From assembly GCA_017550745.1 (NCBI GenBank), contig JAFZOG010000050.1:1-63876 (forward strand): a stretch of 63,876 nucleotides of DNA. Reading direction: 5' to 3'. The stretch is from Clostridia bacterium (GTDB lineage: Bacteria > Bacillota > Clostridia > Christensenellales > Aristaeellaceae). Numbering within the stretch: position 1 is the first letter of the stretch; each line of letters begins with the position of its first letter. This document shows positions 8,485 through 18,405 of the stretch, piece after piece. Made by a program: the position numbers and the translations under genes. The notes under the pieces were generated by a model that searched no databases, was not told where the DNA came from, and worked only from the letters and a program-made list of their open reading frames with translations.

Positions 8485-11370
8485 ATGCGAAAAAAAGGTT
8501 TTGGATGGTTAATCGGTATTCTTTGCCTGGCGGCGGCGATCGCTTTGATCGTGCTGCTCGGCGGCGGAAGCCAGGACTTCCACGCCAAATACGACGGGGT
8601 TGATCTGTCCGCCGACGTAACAGGCATGGGCAGGGAGGATACCTACGCCAACTACCTGCTCAAATACGCGGACGTGCCCAGCGGGGAAACTGTGATCCCG
8701 GTGGATGTGACTGCCTTCGAGGGCGACGCGGAAATCCGAAACGAGGATGGAGTTGCCTGCGTCTATACCGCCGACGGGTCGTTTGTTTCCTGGAAGGTGA
8801 ACGTCGAAAAAACCGGCATGTACAATATCCGGCTGGACTATTTGACGACCCAGGCCCGCGGCGTGGACATCGAGCGGGAACTGTACATTAACGGCGAGCT
8901 GCCGTTTTCCGGCGCGCGCTCTTTGTGTTTTACCCGCCTGTGGACGGACGCCGCGCCTGTGCGCCAGGATAACCAGGGCAACGATATCCGCCCTACCCAG
9001 ACAGAGGTGTTCGACTGGCAGCAGGTGCGCTGCAAAGACGATATGGGCTACGTGATCGAGCCGTATCAGTTTTACTTTGAAGCGGGGGAAAACACCTTAT
9101 CGCTGAAAGCTGTCAACGAGCCGATGATGATCCGTTCCCTGGAACTGACGCCTGTGGAATCTTTTATTTCCTATGAAGAGTATAAAGCAGCCCAGCCCCA
9201 GGTTCAAATGAGCGAAACAGCAAAAGCCTGGCAGATGACCGTTCAGGGAGAATCGTCCACCCTGCGTTCGTCTCCTTCTTTATATGCCCGCTATGACCGT
9301 TCCTCTCCCGCCACCGTGCCCTACAGCGTTACCAATACGGTGCTGAACTATATCGGCGGCGACCCGTGGAATAATGCGGGACAATGGATCGAATGGGAAT
9401 TCGAAGTGCCGGAGGACGGCTATTATACCATTTCCATCAAGGGCCGCCAGGCATATCAGCGCGGCTCCGTTTCCAGCCGCAGCGTGTATATCGACGGGGA
9501 GATCCCCTTTGACGCCATGAGCGTGGTGCCCTTTGACTATAATACGTCCTGGGATATGCGCACGCTGGCCGACGACAGCGGCACGCCTTATCAATTCTAT
9601 TTGGCCGCGGGAAAGCACACCATCCGCATGGAAGCCACCCTGGGCAGGATGGGCCCGATTTTGCAGCAGATAGAGGACAGTATTTACAGGCTGAACCTGA
9701 TCTACCGCAAGATCCTGGTGCTTACAGGCGTAAATCCCGACCGCTTCCGCGACTATGGCCTGGAAAAGGTGTATCCCGAAGTGATCGAAGCCATGGACCT
9801 GGAAAGCAAACGCCTGTATAAGCTGGTGGATGACACCGTGGCCATCACGGGGCAGAAGAGTGACCGCGTGGCCGTGGCCCAGACCTTGGCTGTGCAGATG
9901 GAAGGATTCGTGGCGCACACCGAGCGCATCACCCAGTCCTTCTCCAATTTCAAGGATAATATTACCAGCCTTGGCACCGCTATGCAGAACATGTCCGAAA
10001 CCAAGCTGGACGTGGATATGCTGGTGATCAGCGGCGAAAAAGCCCAGCTGCCCGAAGTGAAGGACGGCTTCATCGAAAAGACTGCCCATGAGATCCGGTC
10101 CGCCGTTGCTTCCTTTACGGTGGACTACAACTCCCTGGGCGACGTGTACGACGATAACGACGATAAGCTGATCGAGGTATGGATCACCACGGGCCGCGAT
10201 CAGAGCACCGTGCTGAAAACCATGATCGACGATACCTTTACCCCCAATACCGGTATTCATGTCAACGTGAAGCTGGTGCTGCCCGATACCATTCTCACCG
10301 CCGTGGTTGCGGGCAACGGGCCCGATATCGTGCTGAGCCTGGGCAGCTGGTTCCCGGTGAACTACGCCATGCGCAACGCGGTCGAAGACCTGACCCAGTT
10401 TGCGGACTTCGACGAGGTGGTGAAGCCCTTCTATCCCAGCGCCCTGGCGTCCATGCGCTACAACAACGGCGTGTACGCTCTGCCGGAGACCCAGGAGTTT
10501 TCCGTCCTGTTCTACCGCGAGGATGTGCTGGAAGAATTGGGCCTGAGCGCGCCCGAAACCTGGGATGAGCTGATCGACCTGCTGCCCACCATCCAGGGCA
10601 ATAACTTGTCTGTGGGTATTCCGTATCCCGATATTACCACCGCCGACCTGTCCATCCTCAACTCCATGATCTATCAGAACGGCGGCCAGATCTACGACGA
10701 AGAAGCCAAGCGCACCCTGATCGACACGGAGAGCGGCGTTTCGGCGTTTAAGCTGTATACCTCCCTGTATAACGACTATGGCCTGCCCACGGTATATGAT
10801 TTCGTCAGCCGCTTCCGTTCCGGTGAAATGCCCATCGGCCTGGCGAGCTACAGCCAGTTCAACACGCTGGCCGTGTCCGCGCCTGAAATCCGGTCTTTGT
10901 GGAGCTTTTCCGCTTTCCCCGGCACGGTGCAGGCGGACGGCAGCGTGGACCACTCCGTGCATTGCAGCGGCCTATGCTGTATGATGATTGCTACTGATAA
11001 TGACAATGTAAAGAACAATGCCTGGGAGTTTCTCAAGTGGTGGGTCAGCGCTGACGCGCAGGTGCGGTTCGGCAGGGAAATCGAATCCGTGCTCGGTTCT
11101 TCCGCCCGCTACACCACCGCCAACCGCGACGCGCTGAAGCAATTGGCCTGGAGTGCTGACCAGCTGGCCGTGCTGGAAAAGCAAATGGCGCAGACCGTGG
11201 GCTTCCGTGAAATTGCCGGCGGATATTCCACCACCCGCCACATGACCAACGCCATCCGCCGCGTGATCAACAACAAGGAGGACGCGCGTGAAACCCTGCT
11301 TACTTACGCCCGCACGATCAACGAGGAAATCAAGGTCAAACGAAAAGAATTCAATCTGCCCCTCGATTAA
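8485..11370 (+). CDS. Membrane-anchored giant extracellular solute-binding protein with sugar-binding-like modules
   Basis: A 961-aa protein. The ATG at 8485 has AGGAGAG 8 bases upstream; an ATG at 8479 is the alternative. One N-terminal membrane segment (about residues 6-25) is followed by two similar beta-rich modules near 45-230 and 265-400. Each holds phrases such as ENTLSLKAVNEPM and GKHTIRMEATLG, typical of CBM35/galactose-binding-like folds. A helical, coiled-coil-like stretch runs from about 400 to 540. The last 400 residues are a type-1 sugar-binding lobe pair (GNGPDIVLSLGSW, GVYALPETQEFSVLFYREDVLEELG, ETWDELIDLLPTIQ). It heads a polycistron with two permease pairs, so it probably captures an oligosaccharide. 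Ordinary binding proteins have about 420-450 residues; this one is more than double. Confidence 0.85.
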   Translation: MRKKGFGWLIGILCLAAAIALIVLLGGGSQDFHAKYDGVDLSADVTGMGREDTYANYLLKYADVPSGETVIPVDVTAFEGDAEIRNEDGVACVYTADGSFVSWKVNVEKTGMYNIRLDYLTTQARGVDIERELYINGELPFSGARSLCFTRLWTDAAPVRQDNQGNDIRPTQTEVFDWQQVRCKDDMGYVIEPYQFYFEAGENTLSLKAVNEPMMIRSLELTPVESFISYEEYKAAQPQVQMSETAKAWQMTVQGESSTLRSSPSLYARYDRSSPATVPYSVTNTVLNYIGGDPWNNAGQWIEWEFEVPEDGYYTISIKGRQAYQRGSVSSRSVYIDGEIPFDAMSVVPFDYNTSWDMRTLADDSGTPYQFYLAAGKHTIRMEATLGRMGPILQQIEDSIYRLNLIYRKILVLTGVNPDRFRDYGLEKVYPEVIEAMDLESKRLYKLVDDTVAITGQKSDRVAVAQTLAVQMEGFVAHTERITQSFSNFKDNITSLGTAMQNMSETKLDVDMLVISGEKAQLPEVKDGFIEKTAHEIRSAVASFTVDYNSLGDVYDDNDDKLIEVWITTGRDQSTVLKTMIDDTFTPNTGIHVNVKLVLPDTILTAVVAGNGPDIVLSLGSWFPVNYAMRNAVEDLTQFADFDEVVKPFYPSALASMRYNNGVYALPETQEFSVLFYREDVLEELGLSAPETWDELIDLLPTIQGNNLSVGIPYPDITTADLSILNSMIYQNGGQIYDEEAKRTLIDTESGVSAFKLYTSLYNDYGLPTVYDFVSRFRSGEMPIGLASYSQFNTLAVSAPEIRSLWSFSAFPGTVQADGSVDHSVHCSGLCCMMIATDNDNVKNNAWEFLKWWVSADAQVRFGREIESVLGSSARYTTANRDALKQLAWSADQLAVLEKQMAQTVGFREIAGGYSTTRHMTNAIRRVINNKEDARETLLTYARTINEEIKVKRKEFNLPLD

Positions 11371-11397
11371 GAACGGAAAAGAAAGGAGGAAAACCGA

Positions 11398-12336
11398 ATG
11401 CAATCGCTGTTGAAGCAATCCCTTGCAATCAGGAGAGAGAAGATTCAGTACGGCTGGGAAAAGGCCAAAAGAATGAAGATCTGCTATCTTTTCCTGGCGC
11501 CGTACGCGGTGCTGTTTACCACCTTCTTTATCCTGCCCATCATTACGTCCATCTACTATGGTTTCACCTATTACAACATTCTGGAGCCCGCCCGATTCAT
11601 CGGTTTCCAGAATTACATTAACCTCGTTTTACAGGATGAAGTGTTCCTGACGGCAGTGAAAAACACCTTCGTGATCGCCGTCATCACAGGCCCCATCGGT
11701 TATATCCTTTCCTTCCTGTTCGCCTGGTTCATCAATGAGCTGCCCCGCTGGCTGCGCACGGTGGCTGTGGTGGTGTTCTACGCCCCCTCTATCGGCATGG
11801 GCGCGTATTACATCTTTACCATCATTTTCCGCGGCGACGCTTACGGCTACTTAAACTCCGTCCTCCTACAGTTCGGCCTGATCGACGCGCCGCTGCTGTG
11901 GCTGCTGGATCCAAAGTACATCCTCCCTGTGGTCATCATCGTAAGCCTGTGGATGAGCATGGGCACCGGCTTTCTTTCCTTTGTCGCCGGCTTGCAGGGC
12001 GTTGACCGCAGCATGTACGAGGCGGGTTATGTGGACGGTATCCGCAACCGTTGGCAGGAGTTGTACTTCATCACCCTGCCCAGCATGAAGCCCATGCTGC
12101 TGTTCGGCGCGGTCATGTCCATCACCACAGCGTTCAATGTCTGTGACGTGCCCCGGGCCTTGGCAGGATATCCCAGCACGGACTATGCCGCACGCACCAT
12201 CGTGACCCACCTGTTTGACTACGGCTTCTCGCGCTTTGAAATGGGCTACGCTTCCGCCATCGCGACGGTGCTGTTCCTGGTGATGATTATTTGCAACAAG
12301 TTGATCCAGTCTGCGCTGAGGAGGGTTGGCACATGA
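11398..12336 (+). CDS. Sugar ABC transporter permease (UgpA/MalF type)
   Basis: A 312-aa inner-membrane permease with six predicted transmembrane segments. The EAA loop that docks the ATPase is visible as EAGYVDGIRNRWQELYFITLP near residues 207-227. AAGGAGGAAA precedes the ATG. The stop overlaps the next gene's start (ATGA at 12333), showing tight coupling with the second permease. No ATPase is encoded in the cluster, so a shared MsmX-like ATPase elsewhere probably energises it. Confidence 0.92.
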   Translation: MQSLLKQSLAIRREKIQYGWEKAKRMKICYLFLAPYAVLFTTFFILPIITSIYYGFTYYNILEPARFIGFQNYINLVLQDEVFLTAVKNTFVIAVITGPIGYILSFLFAWFINELPRWLRTVAVVVFYAPSIGMGAYYIFTIIFRGDAYGYLNSVLLQFGLIDAPLLWLLDPKYILPVVIIVSLWMSMGTGFLSFVAGLQGVDRSMYEAGYVDGIRNRWQELYFITLPSMKPMLLFGAVMSITTAFNVCDVPRALAGYPSTDYAARTIVTHLFDYGFSRFEMGYASAIATVLFLVMIICNKLIQSALRRVGT

Positions 12337-13604
12337 GCACGGGAAAACAGAAAATCACGCGCATCCAGCAGCCCAAAACCCAAAGCCGGGCAGAACAGCT
12401 GCATTACCTGGCCCAGCTTCGCGGCGAGATCGAGGAAGAAAAGCCGAAGCTGAACAAGAAAAAGTTTTTCATTATTTCACTGATCATCCTTGCGCTGCTT
12501 GCGGGCATTATGGTTTATTCCAACTATATGCTGGACGCCATCGAAAACGCCAATCTGAACGGGCGGACCGCTTCCCGCACCATGATGCTGATGCTGGGCA
12601 AAGATACGAAGGCTGTACTCAGCGGCAGCGGCGATATCACGGAGGATGACCTGCAGAAGATCAACGCCTGGTCTTCCATCTTCCTGGTGATCCGATTAGC
12701 GGCAATCGTCGGCCTGGTGATATACGGCTTTTATGCCGTCATTACTCTGATCCAGCCCAAGCGCCGTAAGCCGAACCGCAGCTTCTGGGGCGACCTTGGC
12801 ATCTACACCGTGCTGTTCATTATCGCCGTCGCCATGGCGTTCCCGCTGGTTTTCTCCGTGGCGGCTTCCCTCAAGCCCCTGGACGAGCTGTTCCGCTTCC
12901 CGCCCAAGGTATTTCCGGATCATCCTACGCTGGATAACTTCAGCGACCTGATCGTGACCATGGGCCAGAGCTGGGTGCCCTTCTCCCGCTACCTGATCAA
13001 TACCGTATTCATCACCTTCGTGGGCACCTTCGGCCATGTGCTGGTGGCGTCCATGGCGGCGTTCGTACTGGCAAAGTACGATTTCCCCGGCGGAAAAACT
13101 TTCTTCAAGATCGTCGTCACCGCCCTGATGTTCTCCGGTTACGTGACGGGCATTCCCAACTATGTGATCATGAGCAAGCTGGGCATGATCGACACCTACT
13201 GGGCCATCATCCTGCCCGCTTTCGCGGCGCCCATCGGCCTGTTCCTGATGAAGCAGTTCATGGAAGGCATGCCGGACGCGCTGATCGAGGCGGCGCATTT
13301 GGACGGCGCCGGGGAAGTGCGTATCTTCTGGACCATCGTGATGCCTAACGTGAAGCCCGCCTGGCTGACCATCATCATCTTCTCGGTACAGAACCTGTGG
13401 AATACCAACGCGGCCACGGTCATCTACTCCGAAGCCAAGAAGACCCTGGTTTACGCACTGCAGCAGATCCAAGCCGGCGGCATTGCCCGCGCAGGCCAGG
13501 CCGCGGCGGTCACCGTGGTGGTCATGCTGGTGCCGGTGCTGATTTTCATCTTCTCCCAAAGCCGGATCCTGGAAACCATGGCCAGCTCCGGCTTGAAAGA
13601 CTGA
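12333..13604 (+). CDS. Carbohydrate ABC transporter permease (UgpE/MalG type) with N-terminal extension
   Basis: A 423-aa permease, about 140 residues longer than usual for the family. The extra N-terminal part has two further membrane segments (near 50-67 and 115-140) separated by an extracellular loop. The canonical core starts near residue 155 and carries the EAA loop (EAAHLDGAGEVRIFWTIVMP). The start is the ATG at 12333 with GAGGAGGG upstream, overlapping the previous stop. The C-terminus ASSGLKD is typical of MalG-like partners. It probably pairs with the gene just upstream to form the first translocation channel. Confidence 0.9.
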   Translation: MSTGKQKITRIQQPKTQSRAEQLHYLAQLRGEIEEEKPKLNKKKFFIISLIILALLAGIMVYSNYMLDAIENANLNGRTASRTMMLMLGKDTKAVLSGSGDITEDDLQKINAWSSIFLVIRLAAIVGLVIYGFYAVITLIQPKRRKPNRSFWGDLGIYTVLFIIAVAMAFPLVFSVAASLKPLDELFRFPPKVFPDHPTLDNFSDLIVTMGQSWVPFSRYLINTVFITFVGTFGHVLVASMAAFVLAKYDFPGGKTFFKIVVTALMFSGYVTGIPNYVIMSKLGMIDTYWAIILPAFAAPIGLFLMKQFMEGMPDALIEAAHLDGAGEVRIFWTIVMPNVKPAWLTIIIFSVQNLWNTNAATVIYSEAKKTLVYALQQIQAGGIARAGQAAAVTVVVMLVPVLIFIFSQSRILETMASSGLKD

Positions 13605-13627
13605 TCGAGACGGGAGGGAAGACGAAC

Positions 13628-15142
13628 GTGAAAAGAATTCAAAGAATCCTGTCGTTTGCCCTGGCCGCCCTGCTGCTCCTGCCTATGAGCGCCGCGCTGG
13701 CCGTGGACGACGGCTTCTCCAGCACCTATACCTATAACTACGATTACTGGTCCGACCTGCGGGAATCCCCGGATGCTTATCGGGTGGATCAGGTGGTATA
13801 CAGCGTGAGCCTGGCGCTGGATCAGCCGATGCGCAAGCCCCAAAGCCTGTATGTGCACGGAAACGACCTGTACGTCTGCGATACAGGCAACAACCGTATT
13901 CTTCAGCTGCGCCGGGACGAAAAAAAGCAGTTCAGCCTGGTGCGGATCATCTCGGAAGTCAAAGGAGCGGAACCCGCTACGTTTTCCGGCCCCAATGACA
14001 TCGCCATGGACATGGAGGGCAATATCTACATCTGCGACACCAACAATAACCGCATCATCAAAGCAGACAAGGATCTGAACTACATCATGTCCTTCCTCAA
14101 GCCCGAGGACACCACCTTCGACCAGAGCCTGAGCTTTCTGCCCAGCAAACTGGTTGTGGATGATACGGGGCGTGTATTTGTCCTGGCGACCCACGTAAAC
14201 AAGGGCCTGGTCAAGTATGAGGCGGATGGCTCCTTTACCGGCTTCGTGGGGGCCAACACCGTCAAATACAACATGTGGGAATATATCTGGAAAACCTTCT
14301 TTACCACGAAAGAGCAGCGCGCCCAGCAGGCCGCGTTCGTTCCGACGGAATATGAGAACGTGTATATTGACCGGGAAGGCTTTATCTACGCGACCAATAT
14401 CGTTTTCAGCGAATACGACCTGCTGTATGACGCGGCAAAGCCCATACGCAGGCTCAACAGCATCGGCAGCGATATCCTGATCAAGAACGACCGCTATCCC
14501 CCCATCGGCGATCTGCAATGGGTAGAAGGCAGCCAGGATTACGGCCCCTCCCGCTTCAAGGATATCACCGTGCTGGACAATGATATTTACATTGCCGTCG
14601 ACCGCACCAGGGGCAGGCTGTTCGGCTACGACCCGCAGGGCATCATGCTGTGGGCGTTCGGTACAAAGGGCAACAGCGAAGGCGCGTTCCTCAGCGCCGT
14701 ATCCATTGAGCACATGGGAAACGACCTGTTTGTGCTGGATGAAAACGAATGCAGTATCACTGTGTTCACCCCAACCGAGTACGGCAGCCTGATCTATCAG
14801 GCCAATGACGAATACCTGAAGGGCGATTACGACGGTTCCGCCGATACTTGGCGTGAAGTGCTCAAGCTGAACGCCAATTACAACAGCGCGTTCATCGGCA
14901 TCGGCCGGGCGCTGATGCGCCAGGAGCAGTTCGGCGAAGCCATGGAATACTTCAAAATGGCTCACGATCGTGAAAACTACGGCCGCGCTTACCGTTATTA
15001 CCGCAAAGAACTGGTGGAAAAGAACATTGGCTGGGTCGTGGCGGTGGTCGTGGTGCTGCTGGTCATCCCGATGGTGATTCGCAAGATCAAGTCCGCGAAA
15101 GAGGAGGTGGCAGCGTATGAACGTCGCAAAGTCGCTCACTGA
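13628..15142 (+). CDS. Exported NHL-repeat protein with C-terminal membrane anchor
   Basis: A 504-aa protein starting at GTG 13628, with GGGAGGG 9 bases before it. A signal peptide (residues 1-25, ending SAALA) leads into a beta-propeller of NHL-type repeats. The clearest repeats are MRKPQSLYVHGNDLYVCDTGNNRI and PNDIAMDMEGNIYICDTNNNRI, each with the GNNRI-like ending. A TPR-like helical segment (about 385-460, YDGSADTWREVLKLN) is followed by one membrane span near 475-492 and a basic tail. The propeller would face outside, probably binding a sugar or protein. It lies in the transport operon; its last 26 bases overlap the Yip1-like gene. Confidence 0.83.
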   Translation: MKRIQRILSFALAALLLLPMSAALAVDDGFSSTYTYNYDYWSDLRESPDAYRVDQVVYSVSLALDQPMRKPQSLYVHGNDLYVCDTGNNRILQLRRDEKKQFSLVRIISEVKGAEPATFSGPNDIAMDMEGNIYICDTNNNRIIKADKDLNYIMSFLKPEDTTFDQSLSFLPSKLVVDDTGRVFVLATHVNKGLVKYEADGSFTGFVGANTVKYNMWEYIWKTFFTTKEQRAQQAAFVPTEYENVYIDREGFIYATNIVFSEYDLLYDAAKPIRRLNSIGSDILIKNDRYPPIGDLQWVEGSQDYGPSRFKDITVLDNDIYIAVDRTRGRLFGYDPQGIMLWAFGTKGNSEGAFLSAVSIEHMGNDLFVLDENECSITVFTPTEYGSLIYQANDEYLKGDYDGSADTWREVLKLNANYNSAFIGIGRALMRQEQFGEAMEYFKMAHDRENYGRAYRYYRKELVEKNIGWVVAVVVVLLVIPMVIRKIKSAKEEVAAYERRKVAH

Positions 15143-15803
15143 CGGCATGGTTAAAAACGAACGCGCCGCAGGCTGGAAGCGGTATACAGCCTCGCTGAAA
15201 TATGGCTTCTATGTGATCTTTCACCCGTTTGACGGCTTCTGGGACCTGGTGCATGAGCAGCGCGGATCCCTGATGGCGGCGCATACCTGGCTGTTCCTTT
15301 TTTTACTGACCTATGTGCTGCGTCTGCTGCTGACCAATTTCCAGTTCATCACCGCCCCGATCCAGTATATCAACGTGTATGAGCAGTGCGGTTCACTGCT
15401 GCTGCCCTTCCTGATCCTGTGCCTGGCAAACTGGGCGCTTTCCACCCTGTTTGACGGCAAAGGCCGCTTCAAGGATATTTACATGGCCATGTGCTATGCC
15501 CTGATTCCATACGTGCTGATTCAGCTGCCGATGATCTTCATCAGCAACATGATTTCCTTCGATGAAGCGGCGTATTATCAGGTACTGGGCAGCGTGTCCA
15601 TCATCTGGTGCGTGTTCCTGGTGTTCACGGGCCTGATGCAGGTGCATGACTATACGCCGGGGAAAACGCTGATCTTCCTGTTCTTTACCGTATTTGGGGC
15701 GCTGGTGATCCTGTTCCTCATCCTGGTGTTCTTCTCCTTGCTCAGCGACGCCATCGGCTTCTTCGTATCCCTGTACCGCGAAATCGCGTTCAGGCTGTAT
15801 TAA
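15117..15803 (+). CDS. Yip1-family membrane protein
   Basis: A 228-aa integral membrane protein with about five hydrophobic segments. The arrangement fits the Yip1 domain: KDIYMAMCYALIPYVLIQLP is the conserved membrane motif of bacterial members. GAGGAGGTGG lies 6 bases before the ATG at 15117, inside the end of the previous gene. Its placement between the NHL protein and the DUF5696 protein suggests a role in the transport complex, but no biochemical role is established for bacterial Yip1 proteins. Confidence 0.8.
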   Translation: MNVAKSLTDGMVKNERAAGWKRYTASLKYGFYVIFHPFDGFWDLVHEQRGSLMAAHTWLFLFLLTYVLRLLLTNFQFITAPIQYINVYEQCGSLLLPFLILCLANWALSTLFDGKGRFKDIYMAMCYALIPYVLIQLPMIFISNMISFDEAAYYQVLGSVSIIWCVFLVFTGLMQVHDYTPGKTLIFLFFTVFGALVILFLILVFFSLLSDAIGFFVSLYREIAFRLY

Positions 15804-15819
15804 GGAGGGTGATGATAGT

Positions 15820-18405
15820 ATGAAAAAGAAATCCATCCTCCCAAGGATCATTTCCTGGGTCATCTTCCTGGCGCTGGCAGCTGCGCTGGTGGTTTTCGTG
15901 GGGATTCCGCTATACTCCGAAAAGGATACCACGGTGGAAAACCCGCCTGTCGTTTCCTATTACGAAGGCGGAAAGCAGCCCGTAGTGATGGAAAACGACG
16001 CGCTGTACTTTGAAATGGATCCAACCACGACCCAGTTTGTTTTGAAAGAAAAGGCTACAGGCCGTCAATGGCTGTCCAACCCGGCGGACGCAGGGAAGGA
16101 TCCCGTAGCAGTAGCGACCAACAAGAATACACTGCAATCCACCCTGATCGTCACCTATTCCTCCTCTGACGGCGTAATTGACTATAACAACTACCAGTAT
16201 TCCATCCAAAACGGCAACTATGTCATCGAACAGACCGAGGATGGCGCGGTGGAGGTATGCTATTCCGTTGGCAAGATCGAAAAGGTATATCTGATCCCTA
16301 CCGCGATCACCAAAGAGCGTTACGATGCATTTACCTCCAAGATGAAAGCCAGCGATGTGAAGCTGCGCGTCAGCAAAGCATATACGGCTTACTCTCCCGA
16401 GAGCCTGGCCAAAATGGATGAGGCGAAGCGCGACGGCATCCTGGCCCTGTATCCCGAAGCGGAGAACCAGGCGATCTACACCCTGATCGAAAGCACTTCC
16501 ACAGATTCCAAGAAAAAGCTGGAAGAGCTTTTTGCCGGCGCGGGCTACACTCAGGAAGATTACGACTTGGATATGCAGCTGGTGGCAGGGTTCACGGAAA
16601 AGAACGATCCTCTGTTCAACGTGACCGTCCGCTATCAGCTGGAGGGCAGCGACTTCGTGGTGCAGGTGCCCTATGACCGCATCCGTTACCGTTCCGATTA
16701 TCCCATGACCTACGTGACCTTGCTGCCCATGTTCGGCGCGGCGGGCGTGGAGGATCAGGGCGCGATGTTCATCCCCGAGGGTGGCGGCGCGCTGATCAGC
16801 TTCAACAACGGCAAGCTCTCCCAGAACAGCTATTACGCCAATATGTACGGCTGGGACTACGGCAGCGAGCGCAAGGAAGTGGTCAGCGAGACAAAAAACA
16901 CCTTCCCCGTGTTCGGCATGATCAAGAACGGCGGCGCCTTCATCTGCATCATGGAAGGCGCGCCTTCCTACGGCGGCGTGCAGGCAGACATCAGCCTGCG
17001 TTACAACAGCTACAACTGGATCTGCGCCAAGTACAACGTACTGCACAGCGACAAGTATAATGTGTCCGCCAAGACGGCGCGGCTGGTGTACATGTTTGAA
17101 AAGCAGCTGCCCGACGCCACGGTTTCCCAGCGCTACCGTTTCGTCGACAGCGGCGATTATGTTGATCTGGCCATCGCTTACGGCGACTACCTGAGGGAGA
17201 AGTATCCGGAGTTGAATGAAAAGAATGCTGACCCCGCCCTGCCGGTCACCGTAGAGCTGGTCGGCGCGATCGACAAGACCGTGGTCAAGTTCGGCCTGCC
17301 CATTGATTCCGTGGTTCCCACCACCACCTTCTCCCAGGCGCAGTCCATCCTGCGCGATCTGAGCGACGCGCAGATCAGCAACCTGATCGTCCGCATGAGC
17401 GGCTGGATGAACGGCGGCGTGAACCAGAAGGTGCTGACTTCCCTCAAGGTGCAAAGCGAGCTGGGCGGGGAGAAGGGCGTGAAATCCCTGATTGCCGCGG
17501 CCAAACGGAGCAATGTGCCGCTGTACTTTGACGGCCTTTCCTGCTTCGCGTACAACAGCGGCATTTTGCAGGGCTTCATCCCCTTCCGCGACGCGGCCCG
17601 GTTCACCACCCGCGAGCAAATCAAAATCTATCCGTATTCCGCCATCACCTTCCAGCAGCAGGACTGGATCAAACCCTTCTACCTGGTGCAGCCCGCATTC
17701 GCCCAGAAGTGCGCCGATAAACTGATTTCTTCCCTGAAGGACCTGGAAGCCTACGGCGTAGCATTCCGCGATATCGGCTATATCCTGAGCGGTGACTATA
17801 ACCCGCTGGAAACCACCACCCGTGAACAAGTGCTCAACATGCAGATCGACACCGTGAAGAAAGCAAAGGACGCGGGGGAGATGGTCATGATCAAGGAAGG
17901 CTATGACTATGTGCTGCCCTATGTGGACGTGGTCACGGACATGGATCTGAACGGTATCGAGTATTCTATCATCGACGCCAAGATCCCCTTCTATCAGATC
18001 GCCATTCACGGCGCGGTGAATTATACCGGCAAACCCGTCAACCTGGCCAATGACTGGCAGACAGAGCTGCTCCGCTGCGCGGAGTACGGCGCGGGGCTGA
18101 ATTTCACCTTCATGGCCGAGGACGCGAAGATCCTCCAGGATTCGCTGCACTCCTCCTATTATGGCTCCACCTTCGCCTACTGGAAAGAGGACGCGGCAAA
18201 GATCATCAACGATTATCAGGCTGCCATGGACGGGCTGAACGCCCAGCGTATCATCGGCCATGCGATCCTTGCCGAAAACGTGACCTGCACCGAATATGAG
18301 AACGGCGCGAAAGTGTTTGTCAACTACGGCGATGAGGATTACGAGGCCGACGGAATCGCCGTTACTGCCCGCAGCTACATCGTAACAGGGGGTGAAAAGC
18401 AATGA
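15820..18405 (+). CDS. DUF5696 family exported protein, possible glycoside-hydrolase-like
   Basis: An 861-aa protein with an N-terminal membrane anchor (residues 9-30) and a large external part. The central region (about 280-760) has the strand/helix order of a TIM barrel and resembles DUF5696 proteins. Stretches include IPEGGGALISFNNGK, RMSGWMNGG, VPLYFDGLSCFAYNSG and MIKEGYDYVLPYVDVVTDMDLNG, rich in Asp, Glu and aromatic residues as in carbohydrate-active enzymes. It sits inside the sugar-uptake cluster, coupled to the next permease by an ATGA overlap. A role in trimming or sensing the imported glycan is inferred; no catalytic pair can be assigned from sequence alone. Confidence 0.78.
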   Translation: MKKKSILPRIISWVIFLALAAALVVFVGIPLYSEKDTTVENPPVVSYYEGGKQPVVMENDALYFEMDPTTTQFVLKEKATGRQWLSNPADAGKDPVAVATNKNTLQSTLIVTYSSSDGVIDYNNYQYSIQNGNYVIEQTEDGAVEVCYSVGKIEKVYLIPTAITKERYDAFTSKMKASDVKLRVSKAYTAYSPESLAKMDEAKRDGILALYPEAENQAIYTLIESTSTDSKKKLEELFAGAGYTQEDYDLDMQLVAGFTEKNDPLFNVTVRYQLEGSDFVVQVPYDRIRYRSDYPMTYVTLLPMFGAAGVEDQGAMFIPEGGGALISFNNGKLSQNSYYANMYGWDYGSERKEVVSETKNTFPVFGMIKNGGAFICIMEGAPSYGGVQADISLRYNSYNWICAKYNVLHSDKYNVSAKTARLVYMFEKQLPDATVSQRYRFVDSGDYVDLAIAYGDYLREKYPELNEKNADPALPVTVELVGAIDKTVVKFGLPIDSVVPTTTFSQAQSILRDLSDAQISNLIVRMSGWMNGGVNQKVLTSLKVQSELGGEKGVKSLIAAAKRSNVPLYFDGLSCFAYNSGILQGFIPFRDAARFTTREQIKIYPYSAITFQQQDWIKPFYLVQPAFAQKCADKLISSLKDLEAYGVAFRDIGYILSGDYNPLETTTREQVLNMQIDTVKKAKDAGEMVMIKEGYDYVLPYVDVVTDMDLNGIEYSIIDAKIPFYQIAIHGAVNYTGKPVNLANDWQTELLRCAEYGAGLNFTFMAEDAKILQDSLHSSYYGSTFAYWKEDAAKIINDYQAAMDGLNAQRIIGHAILAENVTCTEYENGAKVFVNYGDEDYEADGIAVTARSYIVTGGEKQ

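Noticed and set aside
15910-18402. An 830-aa open frame antisense to the DUF5696 gene, and similar long antisense frames at 9280-10962 and 20559-22040
   Set aside because: They mirror the codon bias of the real genes on the plus strand, lack ribosome sites and family motifs, and have His/Gly/Val-rich composition typical of antisense shadows.
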